A stretch of 64,000 nt of DNA from Alopecurus myosuroides. Its lineage: Eukaryota; Streptophyta; Magnoliopsida; Poales; Poaceae. The position numbers and the translations under genes are program-made. Every line of letters starts with the position of its first letter. Position 1 is the stretch's first letter. The DNA lies in the NCBI GenBank assembly GCA_028641055.1, contig CM054057.1, forward strand, positions 724,433,931-724,497,930, in the 5' to 3' direction. The notes under the pieces were generated by a model that worked only from the letters and a program-made list of their open reading frames with translations, did not search any database and was not told the origin of the DNA. Below are positions 32,796 through 45,500 of the stretch, piece after piece.

Positions 32796-33957
32796 AGCTC
32801 TGCTCCCCAAAAGGATTAAAGATATCTATACTTAGACCAAACCATAAGTTTCTCGCCTCTCCTGTAAAGTCCGGGAAGTCTCTCTCGATCTTTCTCCACT
32901 GCGATCCATCGGCGGGGTGTCTCAACTTTCCGTATTTCTTACGGTCTTCTTTATGCCATCGCAACAACCTAGCATGCTCTTTGTTTCTAACAGACGTTTC
33001 AACCATGGTATTATAGGAGCATACCACATCACCTTTGCAGGAACCCTCTTATGTGAGGGGGGGCTCGTCGTCAACATCACCAGGGTCATCTGCTCTGATC
33101 TTATACCACAGTGCAGTGCATACCGGGCATTCATCTAAATTCTCGTACTTCTCACCGCAGTAGAGGATGCAATCATTAATGCATGCATGTATCTTCTGCA
33201 CATCTAATCCTAGAGGGCAGAGAGCTTTCTTTGCTTCGTACGTATTCTTAGGAAATTCGTTATCCTTTGGAAGCTTCGGCTTCATTAGTTGAAGTAAACT
33301 CTCAAATGCCTTGTCAGTCACACCATTCTGTGCCTTCCATTTCAGCAACTCCAGTGTGGTACCAAGCTTTGTGCTGCCATCTTTGCAATTTGGATACAAC
33401 AACTTTTTATGATCCTGTAACATGTTGTCCAGCTTCAACCTCTCCAATTCACTTTCACAGTCTTCCCTTGCATCAGCAATAACTCGGCCAAGATCATCAT
33501 CGGGCTCTTCTAATGCCCGTTCTTGATCACCTACTTCTTCTGCATTGTCTTCCATTGCAGTATCACCGTATTCAGGGAACAAAGGGTCTTCTTCTTCTTC
33601 TTCATTGCCTTCCATCAGAACCCCTCTTTCTCCATGCTTGGTCCAGCAATTATAGCTGGACATGAAACCTCTCCAAAGTAGGTGGCCGTGAAGTACTCTC
33701 GAGGAAGAGTGCTCCGTGACGTTCCGACAATCAACACATGGGCAACACATAAAGCCGTTATCTTTGTTCGCCTGAGCTACAGCGAGAAATGCATTCAGGC
33801 CTGCCATATACTCGGAAGTGCGTCGGTCACCGTACATCCATCGCTGCCATGCATCCATCTGCATCGTATAATTAAGTTCATCAAAAAACATTACAATAGC
33901 ATCTTCAATAGAGAAATGACCACAGTACATCGACAAATATAACTTTTTATGTATCAA
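32796..33957 (-). pseudogene. TNP2-type CACTA transposase, N-terminal half
   Basis: The frame 33957-33049 carries the transposase-associated zinc domain (CCPCVDCRNV, near 33740; start probably the ATG at 33864, WMYGDRRTSEYM), then an acidic linker (EEEEEDPLFPEYGD) and the start of the TNP2 domain with CPVC. Two frameshifts follow, near 33060 and 32990: the expected RVPAKVMWYAPIIP block is in another phase, and the KEHARLLRWHKEDRKK block in a third. It ends at FGEQSSS, where the hAT inserted. The 3' continuation is at 18490-20152. The 5' end of the gene lies about 430 bp inside the CACTA terminus, as in related elements. Confidence 0.88.
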
Positions 33958-34149
33958 TTACAGATGACCAAGATAAGTTTGCTAACCTCGGTCGAAGATA
34001 CCATTTTCTGGGAGCTAATGTGTGGTTCGGGTATTTCGTCGAACACCTCGTGTGCATAGTAAAATAACACACAATAGCACCCACCTCTCTCACTCCTTCA
34101 AGAGAAAAAAACAGAGGGAAGGGGGCAGCTGGGACTGGGAGGCAGTATA

Positions 34150-34384
34150 TGTGGGGGGAAGGGGGGCATTTGTCCCGGTTAGTGGCACGAACCGGGACCA
34201 ATGCCCTTGTGTGTGCCACGTGGCCTGTGGCGAGGCATTGGTCCCGGTTTGTGCCACAAACCGGGACAAATGCCTGCTAACGAACCGGGACCAATGCCCT
34301 CAGGCAATTTCTGCCGCCTCGGGCGCACAAACCGGGACTAATGCCTTTTCTAGCCCTGGACGAAAGCTGTTGTTTCCACTAGTG
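34150..34384. repeat. CACTA right terminus and subterminal repeats
   Basis: At least five alternating copies of CATTTGTCCCGGTT, ATTGGTCCCGGTTT and AACCGGGACCAATGCC-type motifs end in TTTCCACTAGTG. The last 8 bases CACTAGTG (34377-34384) are the transposon tip. Confidence 0.85.
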
Positions 34385-34404
34385 AGCATTTTGAACACTA
34401 TGAC

Positions 34405-34540
34405 GCTAAGTGTTTTAACGCGCTAAAAGTACCAAAACCCTTAAATAGCGCGCTATAGCGGCGATTTAGCATCGCTATAGCTTTTTTCGCAGGTTGCCGC
34501 TAAATGTCTTAGCCCGCTATTTAAAACTTTGATAATTAAT
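34405..34540. repeat. Possible MITE with GCGCTATAGCG-type core
   Basis: Inverted motifs such as TTAACGCGCTAAA, ATAGCGCGCTATAGCG and TTAGCCCGCTATTTAAAAC recall small hAT-type elements common in grasses. Ends and target duplication are not clear. Confidence 0.35.
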
Positions 34541-34610
34541 GATGTTGCATTATAGAGAGAGGTAAAGTGTTTTTCAATATCTAACATGGGCATCAGTTCA
34601 CGAAAATCAG

Positions 34611-34717
34611 TACTCCATCAAATCCATATTAAGCGTCGCCGAATTCGATATATCTTGCACTAAAACATGACTATATACATCTTATTCAAAGGCAATTAAT
34701 ATGGACCAGAGGGAGTA
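34611..34717. mobile_element. Stowaway-type MITE
   Basis: It begins TACTCCATCAAATCCATATTAA and ends TTAATATGGACCAGAGGGAGTA, inverted repeats with the grass Stowaway CTCCCTC-type terminus and TA target duplications. About 107 bp. Confidence 0.75.
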
Positions 34718-34879
34718 ACATGCAACCTTATGTAGAATGACATACATGATGGCACAGTAAAGTTATATTTTAATCCGCTAACTTAGTACTGCATACCTTA
34801 CTTTGGTTCCCATTCTGATTTCGCCTCCTCACAATTGCGACAGCTCAAGCGCGAGGTCGGCATCGTCTACAGGATGAAA

Positions 34880-35830
34880 AGTGAGCAAAAAACCGCTTCG
34901 CCAAGCGAAACTACTTGTTTGAGGATTCGATGCTAGTCGCTTCAGCTATTGATGCTTCAATCTTAGTTTTGTTTCTTGTTTCAAATTGCCAACAATTTTG
35001 GCATGGTCCCCCAAAAATTGCCTCGTTTGCAAGATGCAAAATGAGATGTTGCATCGGTTTAAAGAAGTCTGGCAGAAATATCATCTCTAACTTGCAGAGA
35101 AATTCCGACGCTTTATTGTGGAGTATTTTTATCATCTTGGGACATATTTCTTTAGCATAGAGAGTGCATAAAAAATGGCTCAACTCCGCAAGCACTCGCT
35201 AGACACAATCAGGGACATAGCCTCGAACCACCACCGGCATTATCCGCTCAAGTCATATGTGATAGTCATGACTTCGACACAGACTCCATGACTAATGTTC
35301 GATGCATAACCATCACCAAACTTCACCCTTCCTTTGAGTCACCTGAATGCCTCCTGTTTATCGGCCTTTTTAAGGACCAAGGGGCATCTGGCTTGACCCA
35401 ATTTTTTCGATCGTCAGTTGTTTCTTGCATGTTTAATTCTTCTCTATCACACAACTTCTCTTGATCAGCTCTATCCTTAATGTTATCCTTTGTCTTATCT
35501 GGAATATTGAGTACAATGGAAAAACAAACTCTGTGACATTCTTTTCAGTGTGCATCACGTCGATGTTATTGGGACGTTTGAGGGCCTTGTAATAGGGAAG
35601 CTTCGTTAATCCTGCATTACGAGTCTGGTTGTGATTTACCCCCATATCCCTCAAAAACTTTGCCATGTGCCTTAGGCTCGAGAGAATTTAGCAATTCATC
35701 AACATATGCATCAAGAATGTCGGAATATTGTTTACTTCACGGACAACTCTGCCTTTCGTGAAGTGTTTTATGTCTTCACTAAAATCATTGCTTGGATCAA
35801 GGAATTGTCGATGCTGTGAAAGGTGGAATA
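34880..35830 (-). pseudogene. Second, more decayed TNP2-type transposase fragment
   Basis: The minus strand holds, from right to left, KLPYYKALKRPNNIDVMHTEKNV (near 35580), FGDGYASNIS (near 35300) and the DUF4218-type block VLAELSHFLCTLYAKEI to LPDFFKPMQHLILHLANEA (near 35020-35195). Stops and indels separate these blocks. The sequence differs from the TNP2 at 18490-33957, so it comes from another CACTA family. No termini were found, and the right edge abuts an inverted copia LTR piece. Confidence 0.75.
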
Positions 35831-36390
35831 TTTTTCACCGTCCGGTACTCGGCACCATCGAAGAGATCAGACATCCTTTTGGCGTTGCTACCAATTAGAA
35901 GAAGTTCTAATTCAATTAGAGAGGCTCTAATTAGACAATATAATTCTATTAGAGAGAGAGAGAGACAATTGGTCACAAAATTACGGTTTAGCTCAAGCCT
36001 TGGGAGTCTTTTATAGTTGGAGGGAAGGGGAACTTTCCAAAGGGGAGGAGGAGTCCTAGTTATGCTAGGAAGGGGTTGATCGAACCCCCCTCTCCTAGCC
36101 CAACTTGGATTGAACTCCCATACGGGAGTCCAACTCCACCTCCTCTCCTTTTTCCCTTTTTTCCTTTTCTTTTATTTTTTTACTTCAAATAAAATTAGGA
36201 AAAACACGGGAAAGTTCCTAGTGCCATGATTCGAGGCCATGAGGCCCACTTGTCAGCCCCACCAAGTGGTACGGCCATGGGGTGAATATGCCCCCCTCCG
36301 GCACTCCCTCCCCACCATTCCCTGTTTTTGCCCGAAACTAGTAATCAATTTTGCTCAAGCATGAAGCATGGTTAATTAAAGGTTTTGCAT
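35815..36390 (-). repeat. Inverted fragment of a copia LTR
   Basis: In reverse complement this matches the plus-strand LTR at about 39060-39750: shared features include a GGAGTTGGACTCCC-type repeat, TCTAATTAGAGCC motifs, the tract of CT repeats and GGTGCCGAGT...GACGG. It points opposite to the copia element to its right. Confidence 0.65.
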
Positions 36391-37923
36391 AAAACCAATA
36401 AGTTTATTGGTAGTAAAATTTCACTTTTTGCTCCATGTGTTTTAAACACATTGGATTGAGGAGAAAAGTGTCTTCTGATGAAATAGATGTGGAAATTGTA
36501 TTAACTTGCGATTGTGAATCTTTGGATAAGGAATGAATGAAAGGGGCAAAATGCAAATGTTTCCAACTCATCACCTTGTCCAGGAATTTATGTATGAGAT
36601 ACATAAAGCTCAAGATTAATATTTGAATAAAGGTATTATGAGGAATTTATTGAAATATCCACTTTGTGAAATATTCATCGGCATTCCAAGATAGTGACCA
36701 CAGTGTCAAAAAAAAGATAATAGTACTCATAAATATATGATATTGGATTATCATATAGATCCATGATAAAAGAAAATATTCATTTTGATTCCAAGAGTAA
36801 TCAGAAAATATTACAAGTATGAGTATTAAGTCAGTCGTGTTAATGAAACACGAAGTAATTTTTTTTCATTATGTAACGCGAAGGGAGTTTTAGTGGGAGT
36901 TGATTACATTCTTTTAATTTGGCTGGACCCAATTAAAATAAAGATACCGCATAGAAAAGATTAAAAAGGTTTTAAATGCAATATTAATAAGTGTCTTATT
37001 AAATTTGGGATCTATGACATAGTTTGAGGTATTTAATAAACATAAATATGATGGGTGTGCTAAGTGGAATTCCGAAATGAATTTTGAATTAAATTGAGAT
37101 AAAATTATTTTGCCAAAAGAAAATGACATGATATTTTGCAATAGAGATGACCTTTGTAGTCATTGGGGAGCAGAATATAAAGGGTTTAGATCAAATCATA
37201 ATATTTTGAGATTTGACCAATCTCATAGTCACTAAAAGGATTAGCACACAAGAACCGATGGATTTCTGTTGACTAAAATTGTTTTAGTCAATCCTGTATA
37301 AAGGAGAAAACTTAAAGAAAAGATTTTCTTATGCAGTTAACTTTTTGTAGCAAAATAAGGAATATTATGGTGAAAAGTTTCTCACAGAAATATTCAACGG
37401 TAATATTATGAAGTGGAAAACAACTCTGTAGAATTTGTATAGCTAAAAATAATATTGTGAGTATTCACATATGTATTTGAGGTGGAATTACAAAATCAAA
37501 TCTTTATTGAATTTAACTCAAATTATGATTCTTCATTCGATAATACCATATGTTGTATAATTAACAACATTAGAGTATTATGGGTGGACTCTACAGTATT
37601 TTTGTGGATAGTTGCAACACAATGTAGGACATAGTTCGTTGGTAGTTATTGGATAAAATTCAATCGAATTAGTGAGGTTTCAGATGATGATGTAATAATT
37701 CGTTTGGAGACGCTTGAATTATTATTATTATCATGGAACCATGTTCACACAAATACAATTCCTAATAAATCCAAACGCAACTTTATCAGAAGTTGATTAG
37801 ATCAAAAGGTGAAAGACAGAAGTCTAAGGTACCACATGCATAGTATGAGTAGCGGCGGAATTCCATAGGTGTTATGTCATCATACTAATTGGATTATTAA
37901 TTGACTCTAGTGCGAGATAGAAA
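36391..37923 (+). pseudogene. Decayed copia internal region
   Basis: No open frame over about 75 codons survives and no domain can be read. It is assigned to copia because it leads into GACTCTAGTGCGAG and a LTR start like that at 11268-11300. AT-rich, many stops. Confidence 0.45.
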
Positions 37924-39951
37924 TGATTGGTGGTATACCCTCGATACAATAATATCTAGTTATTATTCTATATCCATGTTCAAGATTAAGTTTATGTGAT
38001 CATGCTACAACCGCTATAGCACATGAAAATTGAGGTTTCAAAGGAAAATATGTGTGCGGGTGTGAAGACATAAACAAACAAGATTTCCTCATATTGTATC
38101 TAAGATTAGCTTTTGTTTTGTGAGATGATCATATTTTCTTGATCATGGACTTATAAGAAAGTCTAGCAAAATTTAAGAGTTTATTGTTAGGGTAACAATA
38201 ATACTGAACCGACCCAAATGTATGTTGTTTCTAAAAGAGACTAAACACTAATTATGTGTTTTAGCAAATACATATGAAGTTAACATTGACTATAATTCCT
38301 ATACTATGAGAATATGTTGTGACCGCATGATCGAACGTTATACTTTGGATGTCATCAACCGTCTTGCTGTACCTAGGGATTATAAAGGTGATGTCCTGGT
38401 ATGACCTAGAAAATGTAATGGAACTGAGATCGTTCAAGAATGGTACTTAAATCCTCTATAATATAGAGATATATATTCTCTGGGTCCTTTTAGTATCACC
38501 GATGACATATCGTCTGGCCAGATATAGTGTGATTTTATCACAGGATCATCGGGGATATGGATGAGAAAAGAGAACGATATCGGTAAACGAGTTATATGTG
38601 TTATGATCAAAGAGTATTATCACACTAGACCACATAGTCTAATCTTTTGATATCGTTGGTACCGTGAAGTTAAGGGAATAAGTGCAATGAGTAACTTATA
38701 AGGTTCCCTCATACACCTGGAATACATAGGAGCCATCATGGACGTCCACGGTCCCGCTGTAGGTTATTGTTCTATAAGTGCCCGAATATGTGTGTGTGTG
38801 TTATCGAGTCATTACGGGTCGCACGCTTAAGCCGTGTCAACCTTTTATTGAGATAAATATTATGTTTTTATTGGCTTTATGAATGTTTGAGGTCATTTCA
38901 TTATCACTGAAACAAGTCCGGTGTCAATCGGACTGGTTTCGGGAAAGATGCTATAAGAGAGAAATTATGTCGGTATTGGGTATAATTTTATATGAGAAGC
39001 TACGGAGGACATGAGATGTCCCAGAAAATTATTTCTAACATCGTTATATAATATCGGTGATTTTATCTATAGGGGCAACGGGGTTCCGGAAGAGTTCCAG
39101 GCAACTTTCCTTTTATGGAAGCAGTGCCGGAGGGGGACAGATTTCCCCCTATGCGTAAAACCGAATTTTGCAGAATGCCACGTGGGGCCCATGGTCTCAT
39201 AAAGTTCACGAGGTTTCCAAAGTATTTTTCCTAAATTTATTTGAGAAATATTTACGAGGGAAAAACAAAAAAAGGTGGAGGGGATTGGACTCTACAAGGG
39301 AGTCCAATCCGAGTTCCCCTAGGAGGGTGGTGCGGCCAACGAAGAGGAGGGGGGAACCGACCCCCTCCCCTCTTTGGCAGGTGTCGTATTAGCTCCACCA
39401 ATATAATACCCACCCCCGCTCTTTGGAGACAACATCAATTGAGCGTTTTGGCCTTCTCTCTTTGTCTCTCTCTCTCTCATAGAATTAGAGATCTAATTAC
39501 AAGGCCTCTAGAATTAGAGCCTCTAGTTAGAAAAATCTCTAATTGAATTAGAGACTCTTCTAATCGGGTTTTTGAGTTATACTCTCCCAATTAGACTTAA
39601 CTCTAATTAGTGTTCTCTCTCATGTGTTGAGAACTTCTAGTTTCATAATCGTTCTAATCACATTTGATTAGAGCTACCAACTAGCAATGCCTGAAGGTTG
39701 TCTCTCTTTGTCGGTGCCGAGTCCTAGACGGCGAAGCCCTGACGGGTTAACACGAGCGTACGCGTGCACAACATAAGAGGGATTACATGTGTGATCCTAA
39801 GGAGGGAAGACTTAGCGGCAACCTTGCAACTAGGACTAGTTGTGAGGATCTATGATTGTTCAGAACTCTTCTACAACTATATTGAATCCCCTGCCTGGTG
39901 AGTCGTTTTCCAGATCCTCACATATATGGGCATGCCTCGTTATCTGCATAG
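37924..39951 (+). repeat. Copia 3' LTR, truncated at its 3' end
   Basis: Starts TGATTGGTGGTATACCC and is recognisably related to 11288-12939 (for example CATAGGAGCCATCATGGACGTCC against the similar block near 12027). It contains a GAGTCC palindromic repeat near 39290 and an AATTAGAG repeat cluster (39480-39640). The end expected of this family is missing; the gypsy LTR at 39952 starts instead. Confidence 0.65.
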
Positions 39952-40933
39952 TGATTGATGCACTTTGTTGGGAATCCCAAGAGTAGGGTATGAGTGAGCA
40001 CAACGGTAGGAGTTTTCCCCTTAGTTAAGAACCAGGGTTATCAATCCAGTAGGAGAAAGAGGACCTTCGGAAGGTTGATGCCACTGACGGTGGTGCTGGC
40101 GCTTCACCGGTGTCAGCAACAACGTGGAACCTGCACATAACATAACCAAAATACTTTGCCCCAACGGTACAGTGAGGTTGTCAATCTCACCGGTCTTGCT
40201 GAAAACAAAGATTAGACGTATAGTGTGGAAAAACAGTGTATGCTTGAAGTAAGTAAAGAAAGCAGGAAATTGTTGTGGTTTGTTTAACAGTGTGGAAAAT
40301 ATGGACCGGGGTTCATAGGTTCACTAGTGGTGTCTCTCCATAAAAGATAGCATGCTGGGTGAACAAATTACAACTGGGCAATTGACAAATAGAGGTTGCA
40401 CCGGAGTGCACAATATGACATGAATATTACTATGATATTTAGTGCGGGCATTACAACAAGATATATAGACCGACATCCATCTGCATCTATGACTAATAAT
40501 CCACCCTCAGTTTATCATCCGAACCCCTTTAGGTATTAAGTTGCAAGCAACAGATAATTTCATTAAACAAAGTGTAGAATGTAAGCAATTATGCACGTGG
40601 GCACTCTCACCGTTGTTTTCTCCGTAATGGCAACATCAGATCCTCCCCCTTCACGTTTCTGTCACTCGAGCAAGGCAACAAGGAGGCATGAACCCACTAT
40701 CGAGCATAAATACTCCCTCTTGGAGTCACTAGCAACTACTTGGCCAGAGTAACCTCTAGAAACGAAAAGCATGCTAGATCACAAATAACATATGCAATAA
40801 AGACTATAATAACTTGGCATAAGGTCAATATTCATCGGATCCCAGCAAACACAGCATAAAGAATTACATAAGATCAATCTCGATCATGATAGGCAGCTCA
40901 CGAGATCTAAACATGGAGGCATATGAGGAGAAG
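39952..40933 (-). repeat. 1.5 kb-type gypsy LTR, left part (split by the Tat element)
   Basis: In minus orientation this is the distal part of an LTR that starts TGATACGTC (at 60819) and ends ...GTGCATCAATCA here. The TGATACGTC start and GTGAGATTGACAACCTC block are typical of abundant Triticeae gypsy elements. The rest of the LTR is at 60242-60819. Total length without the insertion is about 1,560 bp. Confidence 0.75.
40929..40933. repeat. Left target duplication of the Tat element
   Basis: AGAAG, identical to 60237-60241. Confidence 0.9.
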
Positions 40934-41421
40934 TGTCGTGGGATAATCACGGCAGACATTACCGGGGGTAACTTGTCTTGGGGCAAATCGACTCTGGTGT
41001 TTGGGAGAGGGTTTAGCTCAAGGGAAACCATGGTGATATACGATCTGGCCGCCGGTAATCAAGTCGCCGAGTCTATGATCTGAATATACTATCTCAATAC
41101 TCGTGTTACAATGGATACTCGATATCTCACGATCTCTATCTCGTAAACTTGTGTCTCTTGTGAACTCGTCAATCTAACCCTAGGGGTCGGCTTATATAAT
41201 CCCCGGATCCCCTGGCTTTCTATCCAAGGCGTACTCGGAATCCTACCCGGACACTACTTACAAAACCCTAAACTTCCTTATCGGAACCCACAATCCGGGT
41301 TACGAGGCCTACACTCCTGGGCCTTCTAGAAGCTCCTTTTCCCTAAGCCGGATCTTGCGCAGTGTCCTTTGGGCCGAGTTACTCCTTGGCGTTAGCATAC
41401 CGGGTTATCATCCCTCCATCA
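40934..41421 (-). repeat. 3' LTR of the Tat element (488 bp)
   Basis: Plus-strand TGTCGTGGGATAATCACG to CCCTCCATCA. It matches the 5' LTR at 53703-54175 plus 60225-60236 with few differences; the copy near 54150 lacks CTC of GTTACTCCTTGG. The polypurine-like stretch TTCTGGGGACTAC precedes it on the minus strand (41422-41434). Confidence 0.9.
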
Positions 41422-41434
41422 GTAGTCCCCAGAA
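41422..41434 (-). promoter_or_regulatory. Polypurine tract of the Tat element
   Basis: Minus strand TTCTGGGGACTAC immediately before the 3' LTR start TGATGG. The position and GGGGA run fit the plus-strand primer. Confidence 0.65.
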
Positions 41435-41809
41435 TAGTTTGGGCTTCACGGAATCCTCCTTGAAGCGCATGCTATTCCCTGTAAAAATAACAAACATACA
41501 AATTCATAGAGGCCGGGTTAAGTTGCTTTAATAAACAGCCAGGCCTAACTCCATCGGTGGTCCATATAATAACCCGGTTTCCTCTGAATCCATCTTTTAC
41601 TTTTCTGGGTCAATGCCCTGATGAGAATGCCAAAGATCCGGCTTATTTCACTCGCTAATTGATCCAGATATCGCGGAAGAGATTTACTTCCTATCCATTC
41701 CGGATATCTCGTCCAGCACTTAACGCGTATCCCACAATATCAGGACGGGTATCCCTTATCCCGAAATTTTTAGTTCCCGCTCGTTGGCCTTGGTTTCCCC
41801 ACCCGTACC

Positions 41810-41817
41810 TATAAATA
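41810..41817 (+). promoter_or_regulatory. Plus-strand TATA box upstream of the antisense ORF
   Basis: TATAAATA within ACCTATAAATAGGTACC. It lies inside the internal region, 389 bp from the 3' LTR, and points at the antisense ORF. A GC-rich leader (41865-42088) and a candidate splice donor CACC|GTAAGC at 42089 follow. Confidence 0.55.
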
Positions 41818-42569
41818 GGTACCTAGAGGGTGACCTAACCCCAACGGTTCATTCCTTCCACCTTCTCCTTCCTCACCGGCGCCACCTCGCACGGATTTCC
41901 GCAGCGCCGCCACGGAGACCTCGAGCGCACAGCCGGAGCCGAGCCGCCGCCAGCTGCGCTCATCCACGGTTCGCCCGCCGCCGCCGCCAGTTTCCGCCGC
42001 CGCGCCCTTGAGCTGCCCGCCGGGAGTCGCGAGGGGACATCACGACTGCGCCATCTGCCTCCATCGCGCCCTTCTCCAACCCACACCGTAAGCTCCTTGC
42101 TCCCATTGATTTAGCTTCTAATTTCTTCGTTTGACCTAGATTAGATCTAGGTCCGCCCGTGGGCCATTTCTTGATTCACGCCGGATTAGGTCGCATAGCT
42201 CCATCCTAATGTGTTCACTCGCTTAACAGATGACCACACATCATTCCCCTATCGCTTGTAATCGTTAATTTCTCAACGAAATCATCCACAAGTTTTCCAA
42301 TCTGGATGCAGTTCGCCCAAACTTCCGCGGCTGCTCTTGATACCCGGAAAATCCACCACTTCCGGTTCTTTTACTTGCACTAGACACATAGGCAATCAAC
42401 CTTTTTTCATAACTGCTTGCCGATACGTAGATATCCCATAATTTTTGTACTGCTCATCAATACCCGGATAGTTTGTAATTTTCGCTCTATCTAGTGATAC
42501 TCAGACAATTCATAATTCCCGAGTCTTAATGTTTCGTGCACTTTGCTTTGTATTTTGCATGCCGAACCA

Positions 42570-45500
42570 ATGGCTCCTAGGAACAAAGGGAAAAAGCCGG
42601 CAAAAACAAGGACGACCCAGTCCATATCCGCCAATTTGGCGCGGTCCTCCGTGACCCAGGCCAAACTGGAAGAACTGGCCGAGTCAGGCATCCTCCCTCC
42701 TCAGAAGGAGATTCATTGGAGGGTTCCGGGTGACGAGACCCGGCCTACCCCCAATCCCAACGAGGTAATATGCTTTGTCGAGCACGTGATCCGGGGGTTT
42801 CGCCCCCCGGGTCACTCTTTCTTCCGTGAAGTCCTCAGCCACTATGGCCTCCGGGTGTTCGACATAGGGCCTAACTCTGTGTTGAACATAACCCACTTTA
42901 TAGTCCTCTGCGAGTCCTACTTGTGAATCCCGCCAAATATGGCTTTATTTATCGAGTTTTTCCAATGTAAACCGTGCCGCGAAAGCGGTGACGGGGCCCT
43001 TTTGGCCTGCGGCGGGGTTTCCATCCAACGCCGCAAAAACTCTCCCATGCCGACTCTAAATCTTAACTCACATGTTAAGCATTGGCAGCTGTCCTTCTTC
43101 TATTGCCGGATACCTCCCCACCCGGCGAGAGGAAGTTGCCGGGTTACTCGGAGGGTCTCTTAGATCTTTCTGATACTTTCAATGCTTTACCCCCTGAATC
43201 GGACAGGGAAGCCATCCAGCCCCACCTGGCCAAAATAGCCGTCCTTTTCGCCCACGGTCTCGCTGGGCTCAACCTGGTTAAGACTTGGGTAGATTTCCGG
43301 ATCCAGCCCAACTCTATTCGCTCAAAGCTGATGTGCGAATACTCGGGACACGTCACGGACGCGCTCCGCTATTCCTCGAAAAATTACCCGGCCGGCGATA
43401 CCAACAAGACTATCAAGAGCTTCCTCACTGAGAAGCTGGAGGTGATCCAGAACATAGCCGGGTTAGCGCCGTTCACCCGGGATAACCCGGCTCCAGCGGT
43501 AAAATCCGATACTTATCCACTTATTCCCGTACTTTGACTTGATACAACCACTAACTCTCATTTTCATGCTTTTATCTGAGGCCGACAATGTTTTCTGGAG
43601 CATTGAGACCCCTCCCAACTCCGGTAACCCGGAGGAAGAAGAGGAAGAACCGGCCGACACTGACGAAGGTATCGCCCGGATTCCAATCACCCCAACCTCT
43701 ATCACTTTGCTTTCCCATTTTTTCTCCTTTTCCAACTATATGCTTGCGCCTTTCAGGGATGGATGACAAGGGTGACAAGGACGACTAGAGAGACTCGGAA
43801 GAAACCGAGAGCGACAAAAGTGAAATTGAGCCGGAAGTCGAGGTCGGGACCAAGAGGAAAACCCGCGGGGTCGTCTTCAAGGTTCCCTACTTTTCCATGT
43901 CCTCCAAACCCTACTCTTTTGATAATATGCGCGAGCTTAACCGACAGTTATCAAATTCACCACACTTGAAGGATCCGCCTCCAACCAAGCACAGAGTAAC
44001 CCGGAATTCCCCGGGCGAGGATCCCCTCAACCCGGGTATTCCTACGTCCCCGGCTCGTCGTACTGGTATTTCTCCATCTCATCCCATCAACTCACCTCGA
44101 AAACACCCTTCCCCCAATCATCCATTAGCCGGACAGCTCCGGGTCTCACTCTCGGATTCTGTGACAGCCTCGTCCGCATCTAGCAGCTCACTTCCTGCAG
44201 ATTTCGTGGTGAATGTCGGGTAAGTTATGTTTCCGGCTAAGCAATACACTAGTCTTTTTGATAGCCATCAATTTTTGTTGCTAATAACTTCTCTTTTCTT
44301 TCCTCAGCGCCCAGGTCACAATTAGTGACCCGGATAACATGGACACAGACAACCGGGAGACGGAGGGGCCGGTTGATGATATGGACGCCGCGACTGGCGG
44401 TGGTGCTGAAAATATCCAGGAGCAAGATCCCCTGGCTGACTCGGCTCGGCAAGGAGCCGGGTCTCCCAAGCCATCTGAAGAGGCTGAGGACGACGATGTC
44501 GAGATCCTGGACACAAGGATGGGCTCTCCCAATCCGGGCACCCAGACAATCCGGGTCTCGACCCCAAAGTCGGAGAAGGTTCGCCCCCCGGGTGATCAGG
44601 CTGCCGGCTCTTCCGGTGTCAGGCCCGAAGATATGACTTTTTCCTAGATGCTTGACGCCCTGCACACCTTGAGGGATGATGAAGAAAATATCCTAGAAGC
44701 TTTGATAGCCAAACATGAGGTAAATCCGAATAACATTGCCTGTGTCCTTGTCTAGTCCCCAAGTTCCAAGTGAACTTATCGATAATTTGCTTGGAACTTC
44801 GTAGTATATCCGACTGATAGCTTGCTTTTTATCCGGCTAATCCTTCCTTGTGTCTCCACGCATGCCTTCGTGACCCACTCCGAGAAAGCATTGGTGAAGG
44901 CCACCAAGCTCCTCGAGAAGGAGGCGACTCTGCGTGAGTCGGCTGAAGCTGATGCTAAGAGGAGAGGGAAAATCACAAGGAAATATAGAAAGAGGGCTCA
45001 TGCAGCAGAAGATGACCTGACCAAGCTTTCCGTTCAGATTGCCGACACATATCGTGCTTTGACCGGTACGATTCCTAACTTGATAATTATAACCCTTATT
45101 CTCATTCTGATAAATAATCGGATTTCCTTACTCACTGCTTTTTCCTATTTTCTGCAGGTCCGGATGATGTAACTCCGGACGAAGATGATATCGCAAAGCT
45201 GAAAACCATCAAGAGCACGATCCGGCAGCTCTGTGCCGGAACCAAATGGATCCTTCAGGATCTGAAGTGGCCGGGTGTCAGGCATGGCAACCTGAAGATG
45301 CTGCTTGACGCGTTCTCCACTATCCCCGAGCACTGGAGACACTCGTCATGCCGGGTTGGAGTAACCCAGGGGCTTGCACTGGCTAAGGCGTATTTTCCCA
45401 AACTCGAGCCGGCCAAGCTTGTAGGCGGGTTTCCAGAGTTCAACCACGACGGTTCCAGGTTCTCAGTGAAGAATTTCAAGGCTATCCAGAAGGAGGTTCG

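Larger units (their letters stand above)
16306..34384 (-). mobile_element. CACTA (En/Spm) transposon, with nested insertions
   Basis: The right end is clear: CACTAGTG at 34377-34384 (the minus-strand terminus starts CACTAGTGGAAAC), preceded by inverted GTCCCGGTT-type subterminal repeats. Similar repeats occur at 16306-16470 and 17858-17960. Between lie a plus-strand accessory ORF and a minus-strand TNP2 transposase, the two-gene layout of grass CACTA elements. The left CACTA terminus was not found; the element may reach left to 12940, where the copia LTR ends. A 3-bp flank AGC follows the right end. The hAT at 20161-32787 splits the transposase. Confidence 0.8.

Noticed and set aside
32434..32835. 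A 133-residue plus-strand frame at the right end of the hAT
   Set aside because: It crosses the hAT end and its target duplication into TNP2, so it cannot be one gene.
34022..34426. A 134-residue plus-strand frame at the CACTA right end
   Set aside because: It consists of subterminal repeats and runs past the transposon tip.
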